This document shows positions 45,780-57,206 of a DNA stretch of 64,000 nt, one piece after another. Each line of letters starts with the position of its first letter. Positions within the stretch are counted from its first letter, which is position 1. Made by a program: the position numbers and the translations under genes. A model generated the notes under the pieces. The model did no database searches and was not told the DNA's origin. It was given only the letters and a program-made list of their open reading frames with translations. Source of the DNA: Schistocephalus solidus (Eukaryota; Platyhelminthes; Cestoda; Diphyllobothriidea; Diphyllobothriidae); the NCBI GenBank assembly GCA_017591395.1, contig WEDG01001299.1, positions 30,161 to 94,160 on the forward strand, given 5' to 3'.

Positions 45780-47390
45780 TACCGAGGGTTCAAAATAAAA
45801 CAACAGCTAATAAATTAATGTAGGCCAGCTGTTGAAGTATGCAGTTGCCATGCCGTTGCTGTGCGCCAACGGGCTTGTCAAGATTAATGGTTCCCACGCT
45901 CATCGCACGTGGTTGCATGTGGTGCGATAATGGCCCGCAGTCTAGTTACTGACTGTCTGATTTTGTCATCCGCTTGAGCTCTTGGGTTATTTGGCTCATT
46001 GGCATTGGCACCAGGAACAGTGGCCATCCGCGCGTTCTCCGCGTGGCTAACTACTTTACCCAGGTAAAGCCTCGGTACCAAAGATGGAGCAGGCAAGTTG
46101 CGCTGGTTGATTGATTGGGGGGCTGGAAAACTACGACTCTAGTGAGAATTTCGGCTTCATCAAACTTAAATGTGTGACCGTGTCTCGTAGAATGAGCTGC
46201 GACTTGGGAGGTGGTGTCGGTCCTCCTCACTGCTGCTGCGTGCTCGGCCATTCACATTAGGGGTAGTCCTACAGTTTCTCCGACAGAGTTGCTTTGTCCA
46301 CAACTGCACCAGACCCGATAAACGACCCAAGATGTTTTTTTTGCCCTGGCAGAGGGTCTTTTGGCCTCATGATCTGGCGCCTTATGGTTGCCTCCGGTCC
46401 TTGTGCAACTCCAACGCCAAGGGTGTAAGAAGGCGGCTGACGGCTTCCAAGACATTCTTCACGTACGGTAGAGCTCGCAAAATTTGGAGCCGGTCAGATT
46501 TGGTCTCTCGTCTCGTTTGCGTAGGCACTTGCTGACGAAGTTGTGCGGGTAACCATTCGCTCTAAACACCCGTCGAAGATACTGTAATTAAGCAAACGAG
46601 TCTTCCGGTTCACTGCAGTGTATTTCCACACGCTGGTATAGTGCCCTTAAGCAACTGCGTTTGTGGCTCATTGGGTGGCTACTGTTGTAACTCCGTACTT
46701 GCATCGTGTTTGTCGTCTTCCTGAATACTTTGTTTTTTAAGCCACCACAATCTTTGTGGCAGACGAGGACATGAAGAAAGGCCAGCTGATTATTTTCCTC
46801 GTCCTCCATCGTAAGTTGTATGTCCGGGAAGACGGCGTTGAGATGTTCTTTGAATTCCAGCACCTAATCCCGTTCGATGAAGACGAAGGTGTCATCCACA
46901 TACCGAGCCCAGAATTTTGGTCTGCAGTGTTGGAAAACCAGACTCCAATCTTTGAAAAGGCCTTAGTTATGAGTCCCGAAATCGGCGGCTCCATTGGCGT
47001 GTCTTTGACCTGCTCGTACATTGTTCCGTCAAACGTGAAGTATGTCTTAAGACAGAAATTCAGGAGTTGGAGGAATTGGGTGTGTCCAGTGCTGTGTCGC
47101 GTATCGCTCTCTGTCCGCGGACTCGTTCAGTCACCCTCTGCAGGAGCAGATTTGTACCGTTGTCGCCCATGAACAACATTTGGCCTTCTCTTGATCAATC
47201 ATCTGATGTTACATGCGAAGGCTGGCGTGGCAATCTTTAAGGAGCCCTGAGCTCATTCTTCTGTCATGCTGAAGTACTGCTCGTTTCGCCAACTCCGTGT
47301 TTACCGCGGGCTTGTATGAAACACACTTCGGTGGCACGTTGTTGTCGAGGCACCTGCGCAGTGAAGTGGAATGTCCCATGTACCCTAGGG
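45780..47390 (-). mobile_element. Penelope-like element 1, broken
   Basis: Minus strand, in order: an N-terminal block (LRRCLDNNVPPKCVSYKPAV, about 47,350-47,290), RT blocks (TYFTFDGTMYEQVKDTPMEP, PPISGLITKAF), the catalytic box FWARYVDDTFVF (about 46,920-46,885) in a shifted frame, then VLEFKEHLNAVFPDIQLTME and HKRSCLRALYQRVEIHC. It ends in a GIY-YIG endonuclease-like region (WVVYRVWCSCGQSNSVGET, MAEHAAAVRRTDTTSQVAAH, GHTFKFDEAEIL). The RT-plus-GIY-YIG order defines Penelope-like elements. Several frameshifts make it inactive. End points are approximate. Confidence 0.85.
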
Positions 47391-50300
47391 AACCGAGGTA
47401 GGTATGTAGGCGTCACCTCTATACGACTAAATCTGAGGTGCTATGCGGCTTTCAGAGCATAATTTCAAACATTCTGAAAAAACACTCAGATGTCGGTTTT
47501 GTTAAAAGTAAACTAGCAATCATTTTTCAGGTTATGATGTGTCCGTAACCGCTGATGAATGACCAGATGCATTAAGTCATCTTAACTTAAAGGATAAATT
47601 GGTAGAAAGATTCTAAAAAGCGATAGCCACGGGTCCTAAATTTTTGTTAACTTGAGTACCCTTATCGAAAATGTGCATCGCAACTCACGTTCAGGGGTTC
47701 AGCTACTGTTGAGTCCTTAGAAGTGCAATAATTTGAACCTCAAGACGTGGGAACGGCAGAGCTGTGTACTGTGTACTTTACCTCACTTCCATGTATCAGT
47801 AGTTGATGGGCTCCCTTGAGGCCGGAAATCTGCGTGAACTCCTTATGCTCTGCTGGAGGGACGCAGCTTAACTTCAGCAATGTTGCACTGTAAGTTGTTG
47901 AAGATACGACTTTTGTTCGTTGTTTGGACTTGTTACACAAACATGTAATTTTTTGCCAACTGAAAGTTTTGCGTGGACGCCTCAGATACAGGCGTAAACT
48001 TCTCTATCTATACCAGTGACAATCCGTGCGTATGCATTAGTATTCAGACACAAACTGCAAATAAGGCATTGCTGAGCTAACTTGAATACAAAAGAAAAGT
48101 ACCAGAATTCCTCACTGATTATCTCCTGCCTGATAAAGCAAGTGGCCTTCAAGAATTTGCTGCAGAGTAGAACAATGCACTATGCAAAAGCCATAAGCAA
48201 AACGGTCAAGCCCGAACTCTTCATTTGAACCGCATTTTGAGAAAGGTCGCATGGCTGACTTGGGCGGTGAAGTTCCTCAGCGCCACCATTATGCGACAGG
48301 AAACTCTTCCCTGTGGCTTACCTTCAGGTGCTGACTAGGTCTATCGTTGTCTAGAGAATACGAAGTAGGTCAAAAGCGAGGAGATGGCAACGAGCGATCC
48401 CAGAAATTGTCCAACCAGCTGAAGGCATGTCCTTAGGTCCAGTACAATAACTAAACAGAAGATGAACTCTCTCGTCAGTCTGTTAACGTCACCTGAATAC
48501 CTTAAATTTAAGGCGACAGAAGGGATTTTGGAACAGATATGTGCTTTGTCTGACTTAAGTTAATTTAAGAATTGCATTAAATTTAATGCATTTTCTGCGA
48601 ACCCCAGCTGAAAGGTGAGGTAAGGCAACTGTTGCGAATGTCAGCTCTTCTTTTCACGAATGGCATTCCAATTGTCAGCGAAGTATGATTAAACTCGGCG
48701 TTATGTTTAGCGCTCGGATTGGAATGGCCTTAGTAAGACTGGTTGTGCTGAATTCTGGGGCCATGTCTACCGGCGGGATGGGAAGTGTGTTGGGATACTG
48801 ATATGTGGCATTAACAAAAACTTCTCCATCACGGGTTCTTTGCCATAATCATTTCTATGGCAAAATTACTTCGGTGGTTAATTGCAAACTAACTTGTCCA
48901 CACGCCAGAAAAGTGATAAACGTAGTCATCGAAAATTGCAAGCAGGGAAATATCACTTGTTTAACTCCTAAAACACTGTGTTGTCAGGATGAACAGAGGG
49001 CTCTGGCGTCCTGTCATCGTACAGGTAGCCGAGTGAAGTCCGATTCGTGTTTGGCACGCAAGAGATGGGGTTGGGGTGGAATTTGTGGTCAGTGACTGAG
49101 CTGCATGCACCATTCTGCCCCCTGGAAGGTGCCAGGGGAACGTAAAATGAATCCGAGTAAGCAAAATGCTTCATTTGAATACGAATACTACACTTTTATA
49201 CTACAGAACTCCATAGAACATTGAGATACCACACATAACAATCAAGGTGTGGCACGATAACTCAATCTCTGGGATAAAGAACTAGGCTATGATCACTATT
49301 TTAAAATTGCCGAAGAAACATATAACTAATATTACGCACACCCGAATGAAAGTAATCAGGTCGGCGTCGCCCAGTCCAGGTTCTGGTATACCAAGAACCG
49401 GACGCCATTTGGCGACACACAAATTTCTAAACATTGGTTTTTATGCTTTTCGAGATAGGCTTTCCAAGATCGAAAGTTCGTACACGGTATTAGGGCGGTG
49501 GCCGGCAACTACGACGAACAGTTCACGTATCCCGAAAGATGCTTCTGGTTGACGTATGATGGCTGTTTTATCTCCAGATATGGTAATTGCGAAGAAAAGG
49601 TATGAGGGTGACAATTTATCTAACTTCCACTGTAGGTCTTCTTTCATAATGACGTCGAGCGGGCATTAGTCAGTGAACTTCAGATGTTTTTTTTATGTAA
49701 TGCAGTCGGTAAGTTCAAGAGATGAAGGGCCGGTGCCTGAACGATCATGTCAGTATCAGTCTGACAACGTCGTGTGGAATGGTGAGCGAGAGGGAGCTGA
49801 GGCAAGCACAAAACCCTGCTACACTGTCAGTCGCGATGACTCTGAAGTTTTTTTCCGCCGGTAACGCGATCCCGCACGCCTCATTAGGTTGTGAAAGGCC
49901 TAAAATTTCAGGAACCATCAAAATTTCTGGCACGTTCCCTATCCGTTCACTGCGCAAAGATAATGGCTAGGAATTCACATCATCCGCCATCAGATGACAG
50001 GCGCTCGTGACATGCTAGAATGTGCACACCAACGGTAATTTATTCATCGGACATTGAGGGGATCTGGGTGGGGATTTTATTCCGCGCTATGAATCCAGTC
50101 AACCTACTCACGTCGTAACGCCACCAGCTATATAATAACACGATCTCGCAAATTACAGCTATCCACGCTGACAAGAAAACACAGCCGTTTACGAAAACAA
50201 TGTGTTTGTGTGTGACTTATTCTGTACTTCTAATGGCTGTCAACCAATCGCTTTGTCTCGCGTAGAGCATTCTGACCGACGAGCGAGACGGCCGGGTATC

Positions 50301-51779
50301 TACTCTGCTTCCAGACAACGTAAGTCCTTCCTTCTGCACAGAATACACACTTCCTTCCAGTCCCCACGATCAAGGCCAAATTGACCGTGCTAGACAACAT
50401 AACCTCAACGACGGTAAGAGAATGGAGAAAACTAAAAGTGGCAAAGTTAACAACACCCCAATCAGCCAATATTATTGGCCGAATTAGCCTGGTTGAGTAC
50501 CTGAGGGTTCGCCGTCATAAATACAAATGCGATGCAAGTTAATATCGCCAGCTAGGTCCGAATATGACCCTACCAGCACTACAGTCCCCCGGTAAGACGG
50601 ACCACAAAAAGCCAGTGGGTTTCTTCACCGTATTTAAGGTTTCTTGTGTCCCAAAATGGATAGGAAAGCTGTCCAAACTGAAGGGGGAGCGAACTGCGAT
50701 GATTCCACCTCAATAATATCTCCGTGTAAAGCCGAAAAATGCGAGTATTCAAGAGATTTGGTATATTTTTCACGTGTAGCAGGCTAAGGGTGGGGGCAGA
50801 ATACCCGGCAGGAAACTGCATCCGATATTACGTTTAGCCAACCCGTTGCTTCGGATTCCGGCGTGATTAAGACATGAAATTCTTAATTTTTCTTCACAGA
50901 ATCCTCAATAAAGCCCAGCAATCGGTTTACGCGGCCAACTTGGAACCCTGCTGCGCAGTTTTGGCGATCGACCCAAAATAAGGTTTGTATGCAACAGAGA
51001 AGATAGTTTTCCAATAGTTCTATTAGGTGTCAGGCAGAAACGGCAAGTAAGTTGAACCTAACTTGGCAAATGCAAATTCGAGTAAAGGTGTGGATGTGCG
51101 TATTTGCGGCGGGAAACGACCTTCGCAGCATCCCGACGTCGTAAAAGGGTACATGGGAGGGGAAGAGTACCTTAAGAGAGGAAAACTATACAAACGTGTC
51201 CAAACATTCCTTAATAGAAGCAAACCCTCCAACAAAAGGCTAGATATCCAGTCGGTTGCTCACTCAGAACATCGCCTTTAGCAAGTGGACTGTATTTGAG
51301 ACGGCCGAGCGTTTTGAAAATCACCACGCTGATTATTTGCCTGAAAAGACCCACGCATGTTCCCTCTGCCACGGCCGCCTAGAATTGCAAAGAGTACAAT
51401 CAAAAAAAGATGAAGAACCGATGTTTTAAAAAATAGATAGATAGTGCACGGTATGCAAATAATTTTAATGCTACGAAAACAAAAGGCGATTTAATATCTC
51501 AATGGAGTATCTCAAAAATTAAAATTTATTATTGTTAAAGACAATAATGAGTTGTCAGTCCGCACCATGTAACCCTGTGATGGCTGCCCTTTTTGAAGAA
51601 GCATGCCTGACCTTGACTAAACAATGACAACAAAAATGTGCAGAGGACCTGTAGATGCATATACTTAAACGACTATGCGATACCGTAATTGTAATTGCAA
51701 ATGCACACCATGTAATATAACAAGAAGGACTTGACGAAGTGATGGTCTCTTTTGACTGACGTCCTTATTCACATCCATC
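47391..51779. other. No recognisable gene
   Basis: Intergenic sequence of mixed composition. A 68-codon ATG-initiated frame at 49,441-49,647 (-) and others at 50,579-50,821 (-), 51,023-51,235 (-) and 48,805-49,095 (+) show no recognised domain, splice signals or repeat matches. Confidence 0.4.
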
Positions 51780-52925
51780 CCGCCGAGTTTAGCAAAAGAA
51801 GTCCTGTGAGCAGATCAAGGGCACTCACATGGTCTCCCCAATCTCCGGTTTAGTGACAGAATTGGTCCTACAAGAGCTGGAAAAGATCGCTTTCACCCGA
51901 CAGTAGCCTCTCTTTTGGCGCCGTTGCGTAGACGACACATTTGTTGTCGTGAAGAGGAACATGTTGCAGCATTTCCATGATCGCCTTAACTCGATCTTTC
52001 CAGACAAACAATTCACGAAGAAAGAAGAAAAATAGCAGCAGCTCAACTTCCTTGATTTACTCGTCAGGCGAAGTCCCACCGGCGAAATAGAAACGGCTGT
52101 CTACAGGAGTGACGAACACTACACAGCTTCTCAATTTTAACAGCAACCATCCGGTGGCTTACAAACAAAGATGTGCGAGAACACTGTTCAAACGCATCCA
52201 GACTCATTGCAGCAACCCGGCGGAAAAAGCACGCGAGGCCCGTTACCTCCGCGACCAGTTTGTGCGGAACGGCTATCCGAAGGCGTTCATAAGCCGGTGC
52301 CTACGTGTTCGCCTGCGGAGGAACCAACCCGTACGGTATGGTATGCGATGCCACATATCAAGAACGTACCAGAAGCGACCGAGTGCATTGTTGCGGGACT
52401 TGGTGTCGGAATCGCACACCGACCCAAAGCTACCATGCACAGTAATGTCATGAGAAACAAGGACAGATTAAACCCGAATGAGCTGTCAGGAGCAGCGTAT
52501 CGCATCCCGTGCCAAACTGTTCTTGTAACTACACAGGACAGGCTGGACGTATGCTTGGATCGCGCATACACGAGCATAAGCTTACTGTGAGACGGGGTGA
52601 TAGTTTATCGCAAGTGGCTGCCCACACCTACGAAATGGGTCACGAGTTTAACTTCGCAGCCACAAAGATCATCGCCCATGCCAGCTGCAAGACAAGCCGA
52701 TAATTGATTGAAGCCTGGGCCTCCGATGAGAACTTGGTCAATCGATTTGTCGATCTGGCGCCGGCATACAGGGCCCTGCGTAGTCACCTCCGGACTGGCG
52801 CGAATGGTGTCTGATTGGCCCCTGCCACCCCTATAAATGTTACTCGTTTATGTTGCTGTTTTATTTCTGACGATGGACTCCAGTAAGAGTTCGAAAGCTC
52901 AGACGAATAAAGTCATGATTTTGGT
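51780..52925 (+). mobile_element. Penelope-like element 2, 5'-truncated and broken
   Basis: Plus strand: it starts within the RT (HMVSPISGLVTELVLQELEK), then FWRRCVDDTFVVVKRNMLQH (motif CVDD where YVDD is usual), the block LNSIFPDKQFTKKEE and a stop, LNFLDLLVRRSPTGEIETAV, YLRDQFVRNGYPKAFI, and a C-terminal GIY-YIG region (YRIPCQ...CSCNYTGQAGRMLGSR, IHEHKLTVRRGDSLSQVAAH). It ends with a hammerhead-like motif at 52,860-52,911. The family is distinct from element 1 by eye. Stops and frameshifts make it inactive. Confidence 0.85.
52860..52911 (+). ncRNA. Candidate hammerhead ribozyme at Penelope-like element 3' end
   Basis: The core CTGACGA (52,867-52,873) is followed by a 6-bp stem II (GGACTC 52,875-52,880 with GAGTTC 52,887-52,892, one G-U pair), then GAAA (52,893-52,896) and GCTC, which would form a minimal stem III and end at the C before the cleavage site. 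Stem I would be TTTATT (52,860-52,865) with AATAAA (52,906-52,911). One extra T sits between the core and stem II. Penelope-like elements are known to carry hammerheads with very short stem III, so position and order fit. Activity is unknown. Confidence 0.45.
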
Positions 52926-53541
52926 GAACGAACAACCTCCTTTTTCTTCTTCAATTATTACAAGGACTTGTTCAGTGGTACAAAAAAATGTCAGTGATAA
53001 TCGAAAGGCTTTTTAAGACCGCGTTACTATTATTTAAGTTGATTTAGTCATGCCGGTTAAATCATCCTCCCTTACTTACTTACTTGATTACGGCTAATTG
53101 TAAAGGTGGATGGCAAAAGGGCTGAGGAAGGGTTTAGAGAACTTCGTATACAGGGTTTAAAATTGATAATTGAGTGTGCACAGTACTAAACGACAAAGCA
53201 TATATCAACGACGGTCTGAAATGTCCCTGGTATCAATGCTATAAATCCGGGAAGAGGAAGAGTTATGTTCACAAGCGGTGTTTGGCTGTGCATGTGGGAA
53301 ATGAGCAAGTTCTCTGAAGCTGACAAATCGAGCGTCCGAGAGGGCACACCTTTAATTAGACTTAGTTTTGGCGTAATTCATGATTCCTGTTCTGAAATGT
53401 TTGCGTAGCGCGGTCAAGTGCAGCAAAGAAACTTACCCACTTATACCAATTTCCGCGACGGTAAAACTTACAAATTCCAAACAGAAGAGCCGCGCCTAAA
53501 CAATTTACGACATTTTATGATAAAATGAGGAAACATGTATC
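52926..53541. other. Probable 3' flank of the Caprin gene
   Basis: AT-rich sequence between the Penelope-like element and the Caprin stop codon; it should include the Caprin 3' untranslated region on the minus strand. I cannot place a poly(A) site with confidence. Confidence 0.4.
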
Positions 53542-54359
53542 TTAGTAAGGCGTACCTCGAAAACCTGGTCCGGCACCACGTCCACGACCACCACGGAAGC
53601 CTCCGCGAGGGGGGCCCAACTACCATTTTCACGTCCGTATACGGGGCGTTGGCCATGATGATCTTGTGCGACTTCATCTTCGAGCACGCGAGATTTTGAT
53701 GAGACAGTTTCCGTGGTAGATATTTGCTCGAAAACGGGTGATTGTGAGGGTGGAGACAATAACGGCTCCACGGCACTTCCACGAACGAGATCAGCCCAAG
53801 TCTTTGGTTTGGATGGTTTCACCTCCTCTTGATGGTGTTCCTCGCTGACTATGGCTGCCTTTGACGATGGTTCAGCAGGCGGTGCCGTCTTACCACGCTT
53901 TGCCTTAGATTTTTTTAGCGAGTCCGCAGGCTTCTCCGGTTGCTTGGCTCCCTCTGTATTTTCCAAAGAGGGCTGCATTTGCTCCGGATGCTGAGTGTCC
54001 TCAACTGGGGCCGGAGTTTGTTGAGTACCATGTGAAATCGGCTGAGTTACCGGCTCCGAATGTATAAATACTTCGTTTGGCTTGTCTGACCGTTTGGCAA
54101 GCATTTCAAATTGTTGTGGCAGAATTTCATGCTCACGACGAGTGGTCTCCAGTTGTCGCGATTGCTCACGCTGCGGTTGGTGCAGCGTTGGTTTAATGAG
54201 AGGAATGCCTTGAGGAATTTCTGAGTCCATGCGTGGCATCCGTTGATTATGATGTTGAATATTTTCATGGACTTGAGGGATAGCATGAGTCATAGAGATC
54301 GGCGGCTGCGGAACAAGAGAAGAGACCGCAGACGATGAAGACGGTCCAACATGCGAATC
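53542..54359 (-). CDS. Caprin homologue, last coding exon (RGG C-terminus)
   Basis: The exon follows the strong acceptor CTTGTCCCTGCATTTCAG and starts DSHVGPSSSS. A long low-complexity region rich in Q, P, H, E and K follows, including a lysine-rich patch (KSKAKRGKTAPPAEPSSKAA). It ends in an arginine-glycine tract, GPPRGGFRGGRGRGAGPGFR, then GTPY and TAA at 53,542. The RGG tract is in a different frame from the preceding part. Either one base is missing here, or the 23 bases at 53,620-53,642 (GTATAC...GGTAG) are a very small intron, whose removal restores the frame exactly. Vertebrate Caprin-1 likewise ends in an RG-rich RNA-binding region. Confidence 0.8.
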
Positions 54360-55501
54360 CTGAAATGCAGGGACAAGAAGTCTGGTTGCATCACGGTCAC
54401 TGACATTTGTTGGCCAGGGTTGTTATAAATAGGATCCCGGTCAAAGTAATTTGTCAGCGATGAGATTTTGCTCACTTATATTACAGTTACCCCTACAAAT
54501 GTTTAACAGATTATCGCCTAACTATGTCGGTTAAATATGCCAATAAATTAGCTGAGGTATCGAGATTGGCTGCAGCCAAAATATTTGGACAGTGACAGAA
54601 AGCAGATGGTCGAGCTTTTGGAATAAAACAACCTGATCACACTTTTCTTAAAGCCATCCATTCAGCAAAGCTAACTCACCAGTAAATAAAGGCAAAAGCT
54701 CACTTCCGTGTAGTAAAGAACAATCGCCACAAGGTTTATATGCATGGATATAGAGGGTTTCCAGGTATCCTACGGACATAAATATATTTGTTGACGTTTT
54801 ATGATTGATAAGTACCGTCTACCCATTGAAGGGTTCAGTTCAGTTTTATTAACGGAAATATAGGCGAAGCCTTTGAGCTCCCCTATTGATGTCATTTTAG
54901 CTCCTATTGACGCGAATTAAATTATCAAGGAGCTAAGAAAGTTCCCCCATGGAAGGTACTCGTTTTGCAACAATAATGGCTTGAATAGCAATCACGGTTC
55001 CACTTTAGACTAACTGTATATGGATAAATTATTGAAAAATAGTAATGAAAAGGAAAGACGGTTTAGTTACACCTAAAATTATAGCGTATGGAACAGGTGC
55101 AAGAAATCATTTATTACTGGAAACTGGTAACTTTTAGCAATGAAAGCCATACAAAATGTCACCGGGTAAATAAGATGTAGGACGAAACAAATGTCTAGTA
55201 ATGCTTCACACTAGCGTATGCTAAAGACTGCTAAATCGAAAAAAACGGTACACAGCATGGACTGAACCACGAAAGTGCGCAGCAAACAGTGTCAGCAAGC
55301 TACTGCGTAGGGTGAGAAATTTAAAAGTTACAATGCACCAAAGAATAGGAAAACAGGTTAAGTGCAGGCGCTGGGACAAGTTCTAACGGTCTACATTTAG
55401 AAAAGATAAAATTCAGTGAAAATAAAGAACAAAGCAAGGTAGTTTGATGATAGCCAAATAACACTATACACACTTAGGTTATGGGCTGGTAAATAACTAA
55501 C
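54360..55501 (-). other. Caprin intron 2
   Basis: A 1142-base intron runs from donor CAG|GTTAGTTATTT to acceptor CTTGTCCCTGCATTTCAG, with phase 0 on both sides. It contains a short repeat at 54,829-54,890 also found at 63,841-63,900. Confidence 0.8.
54829..54890 (+). repeat. Short repeat in Caprin intron 2
   Basis: TTCAGTTTTATTAACGGAAA, then TATAGGCGAAGCCTTTGAGC, matches 63,841-63,900 with few differences. The family is unnamed here. Confidence 0.7.
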
Positions 55502-56314
55502 CTGCAAAAAGTTAAAGTTGGTCTTTAGTGGGTTTAGAACGGTACTGAGTATCACGTCTGCTTCGGCATTATTGAGAAATTCATGTTCAGGCGCTCTGGA
55601 TACTGGAGGTTCGATGTTCACGGGTTCTGGCTTGATCTGCCGAGGCTGTGTAACAGATGCATTTTGTTTTACGGGCGGCTCTGAAGCCCTTGGAGCGGTT
55701 TTTTTCTTTGGTATCACTGGTTCAGTAAACGGCATCGATAGCGCGTTCCTCACATCCAGATTAGAGAGCAAGTGCAGGCACAAGGTCCTGATGTCCTCAA
55801 ATGTTTGTCCACGAAGTTTGCTCCCTTTTGCATTGGAAATGGGAACTGGGCGGCCAAGAGCTAAGCCAAGAAGAATCGACGCTTGCTCTTTGAACGCATT
55901 CGATTTCAGCAAGGCATCAAATTCTTCAGAAAATGCGGTCGAATCCTTTGGTTCCGGAAGCGGCATATTTATCATTTTCGTAAGGTTATCCAACATTATG
56001 AACTGCTGAGATGATGAAGCTTTAATTATGGCTGCTTTAACAATTGGGGACTGAAGCTTAGAAAGGAGTCCCCAAATAGCACATAGTCGCTGGAGCGAAT
56101 CAACAGCGAATTCCTCGTTTCTGACTGAGGTCTCCTTTTCGTGCACTACGAAGGCCTCATCAAGCTTGACTTGTAGTTCAGCCAGACCATCAACCATTTC
56201 CTTAATTACAGTAACGCTGCAAGAGACCATATCATAGTCAAGCAGCGCTTTCTCCTGATCCGAGTTAAGAGTTTCTCCTTTGGCTCGCATTGAACTGTAG
56301 GTGTCTAATCTGAG
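55502..56314 (-). CDS. Caprin homologue, exon 2 (conserved N-terminal region)
   Basis: An 813-base exon in phase 0 at both ends. It opens LRLDTYSSMRAKGETLNSDQ, which parallels the KLDDYQERMNKGERLNQDQ region of Caprin-1, and continues with helical sequence through the Caprin family domain (e.g. VIKEMVDGLAELQVKLDEAF; LQRLCAIWGLLSKLQ; LLKSNAFKEQASILLG). A proline/lysine-rich linker follows (VIPKKKTAPRASEPPVKQNA). It ends ADVILSTVLNPLKTNFNFLQ at a GTTAGT donor. With the next exon this makes FNFLQDS, close to the YNFIQDS G3BP-binding motif of Caprin-1. The protein probably acts in cytoplasmic mRNA control with a G3BP homologue; that role is inferred from the family. Confidence 0.88.
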
Positions 56315-56344
56315 CTGCGTACAATTAAATTATCCACATATTAC
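56315..56344 (-). other. Caprin intron 1, a 30-base micro-intron
   Basis: Minus strand GTAATATGTGG... to ...TTGTACGCAG, 30 bases. Removing it joins NLLKRK to LRLDTY in frame and restores the spacing seen in Caprin-1 (NLEKKxxKLDDY). Reading through it gives a stop. Confidence 0.85.
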
Positions 56345-56434
56345 CTTTCGCTTAAGAAGATTTCTCTGTTTTTTCTCTAAGTTACCGGCGAACTCCGCCA
56401 ATAAACAACGCGGAGATAATTGCGAGGTCGCCAT
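56345..56434 (-). CDS. Caprin homologue, exon 1 (start codon)
   Basis: The ATG at 56,434 gives MATSQLSPRCLLAEFAGNLE, then KKQRNLLKRK, ending at AAAG|GTAATA. The NLEKKQRNL stretch matches the RNLEKKKGKL start of the Caprin family domain, which fixes both frame and start. The exon has 30 codons in phase 0. A GTGTAG acceptor-like site lies four bases before the ATG and might be a trans-splice site. With all exons the protein is about 565-573 residues, somewhat shorter than vertebrate Caprin-1. Confidence 0.82.
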
Positions 56435-57205
56435 TTCCTACACAGCAAACACGCAGAGAGCAGCCCGATGTAGTGCCTTCGGCCTTGTTTGATTTATTAA
56501 AACAACAAGTGTATCACAGTAAAAATCATGTGTGCACATTTGATATTTTCAGACCCCTTTCAAAGTAAAATTCCTTGAAAACACAGCCATTTTTTCCATA
56601 TTTTTCAACACTCTCACCGGGTGGTAAGTGAAGCAAACCCTAACGAGGAAGAGACTGGAAGAGCTTTAAGTGCTACAGTATATCGAGTGCTCCTGCATAG
56701 TTTGTGCAGTTACATTCGTGTACAAATTTCGGAGCTACACTATTTCTTAAATGTCAAGATAAGTGACCTTGCTTCTCATTTACAACTCCCATTGTATATA
56801 CTGTTGTTTGCCACCACTTTGTTTGCGTGAATCGTAGGAACTTTACTAAATTTAAGGCGGTAAACAACTTCACAGTATGGTTTATGGAATTTGTATTACC
56901 ACGCGTTTACTCAAGCATATTATACTTTCACTGTTAAATCAGAGTATTTATACCCTGAATACCCATCGGTCACTGATCGGGCGTAAATAATTTGACGGTT
57001 AATACACGTTAGTCCATGCACACTCGAGTAATTTTCCTAAATCACAGTTGATAAACAACCTATTCATCAATACGTGTTTCTGCCAAAGAGTGAAGCCTCA
57101 AGACAGACCATTTCTCCGTTGCAATTTTTCATCGGTTATCCCCTGGTGTTACCACAATCACGACTGACCGATGAAAGCAGCGTATCTGGATGACTGTCTG
57201 TTCCT
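56424..57205 (-). promoter_or_regulatory. Caprin 5' flank and promoter region, copy A
   Basis: This 782-base segment starts a few codons into Caprin exon 1 (GAGGTCGCCATTTCC) and extends upstream of the gene. It is repeated almost exactly at 62,506-63,295. No coding frame starting with ATG is conserved; the shared 69-codon frame at 56,621-56,830 opens with GTG. It probably holds the Caprin promoter and 5' leader. It ends abruptly at the truncated gypsy LTR. Confidence 0.7.
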
Positions 57206-57206
57206 A

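Noticed and set aside
45780..45830. Hammerhead motif at the end of Penelope-like element 1
   Set aside because: The sequence resembles the lead-in to the motif of element 2 (GTTTTATTT), but the CTGANGA core and GAAA are absent.
49441..49647. 68-codon ATG-initiated frame on the minus strand
   Set aside because: It is plausible in composition, but I see no domain, repeat match or splice partner; too weak to call as a gene.
56621..56830. 69-codon frame conserved in both copies of the Caprin flank (also 62,710-62,919)
   Set aside because: It starts with GTG, and its conservation follows from the recent duplication of the whole segment.
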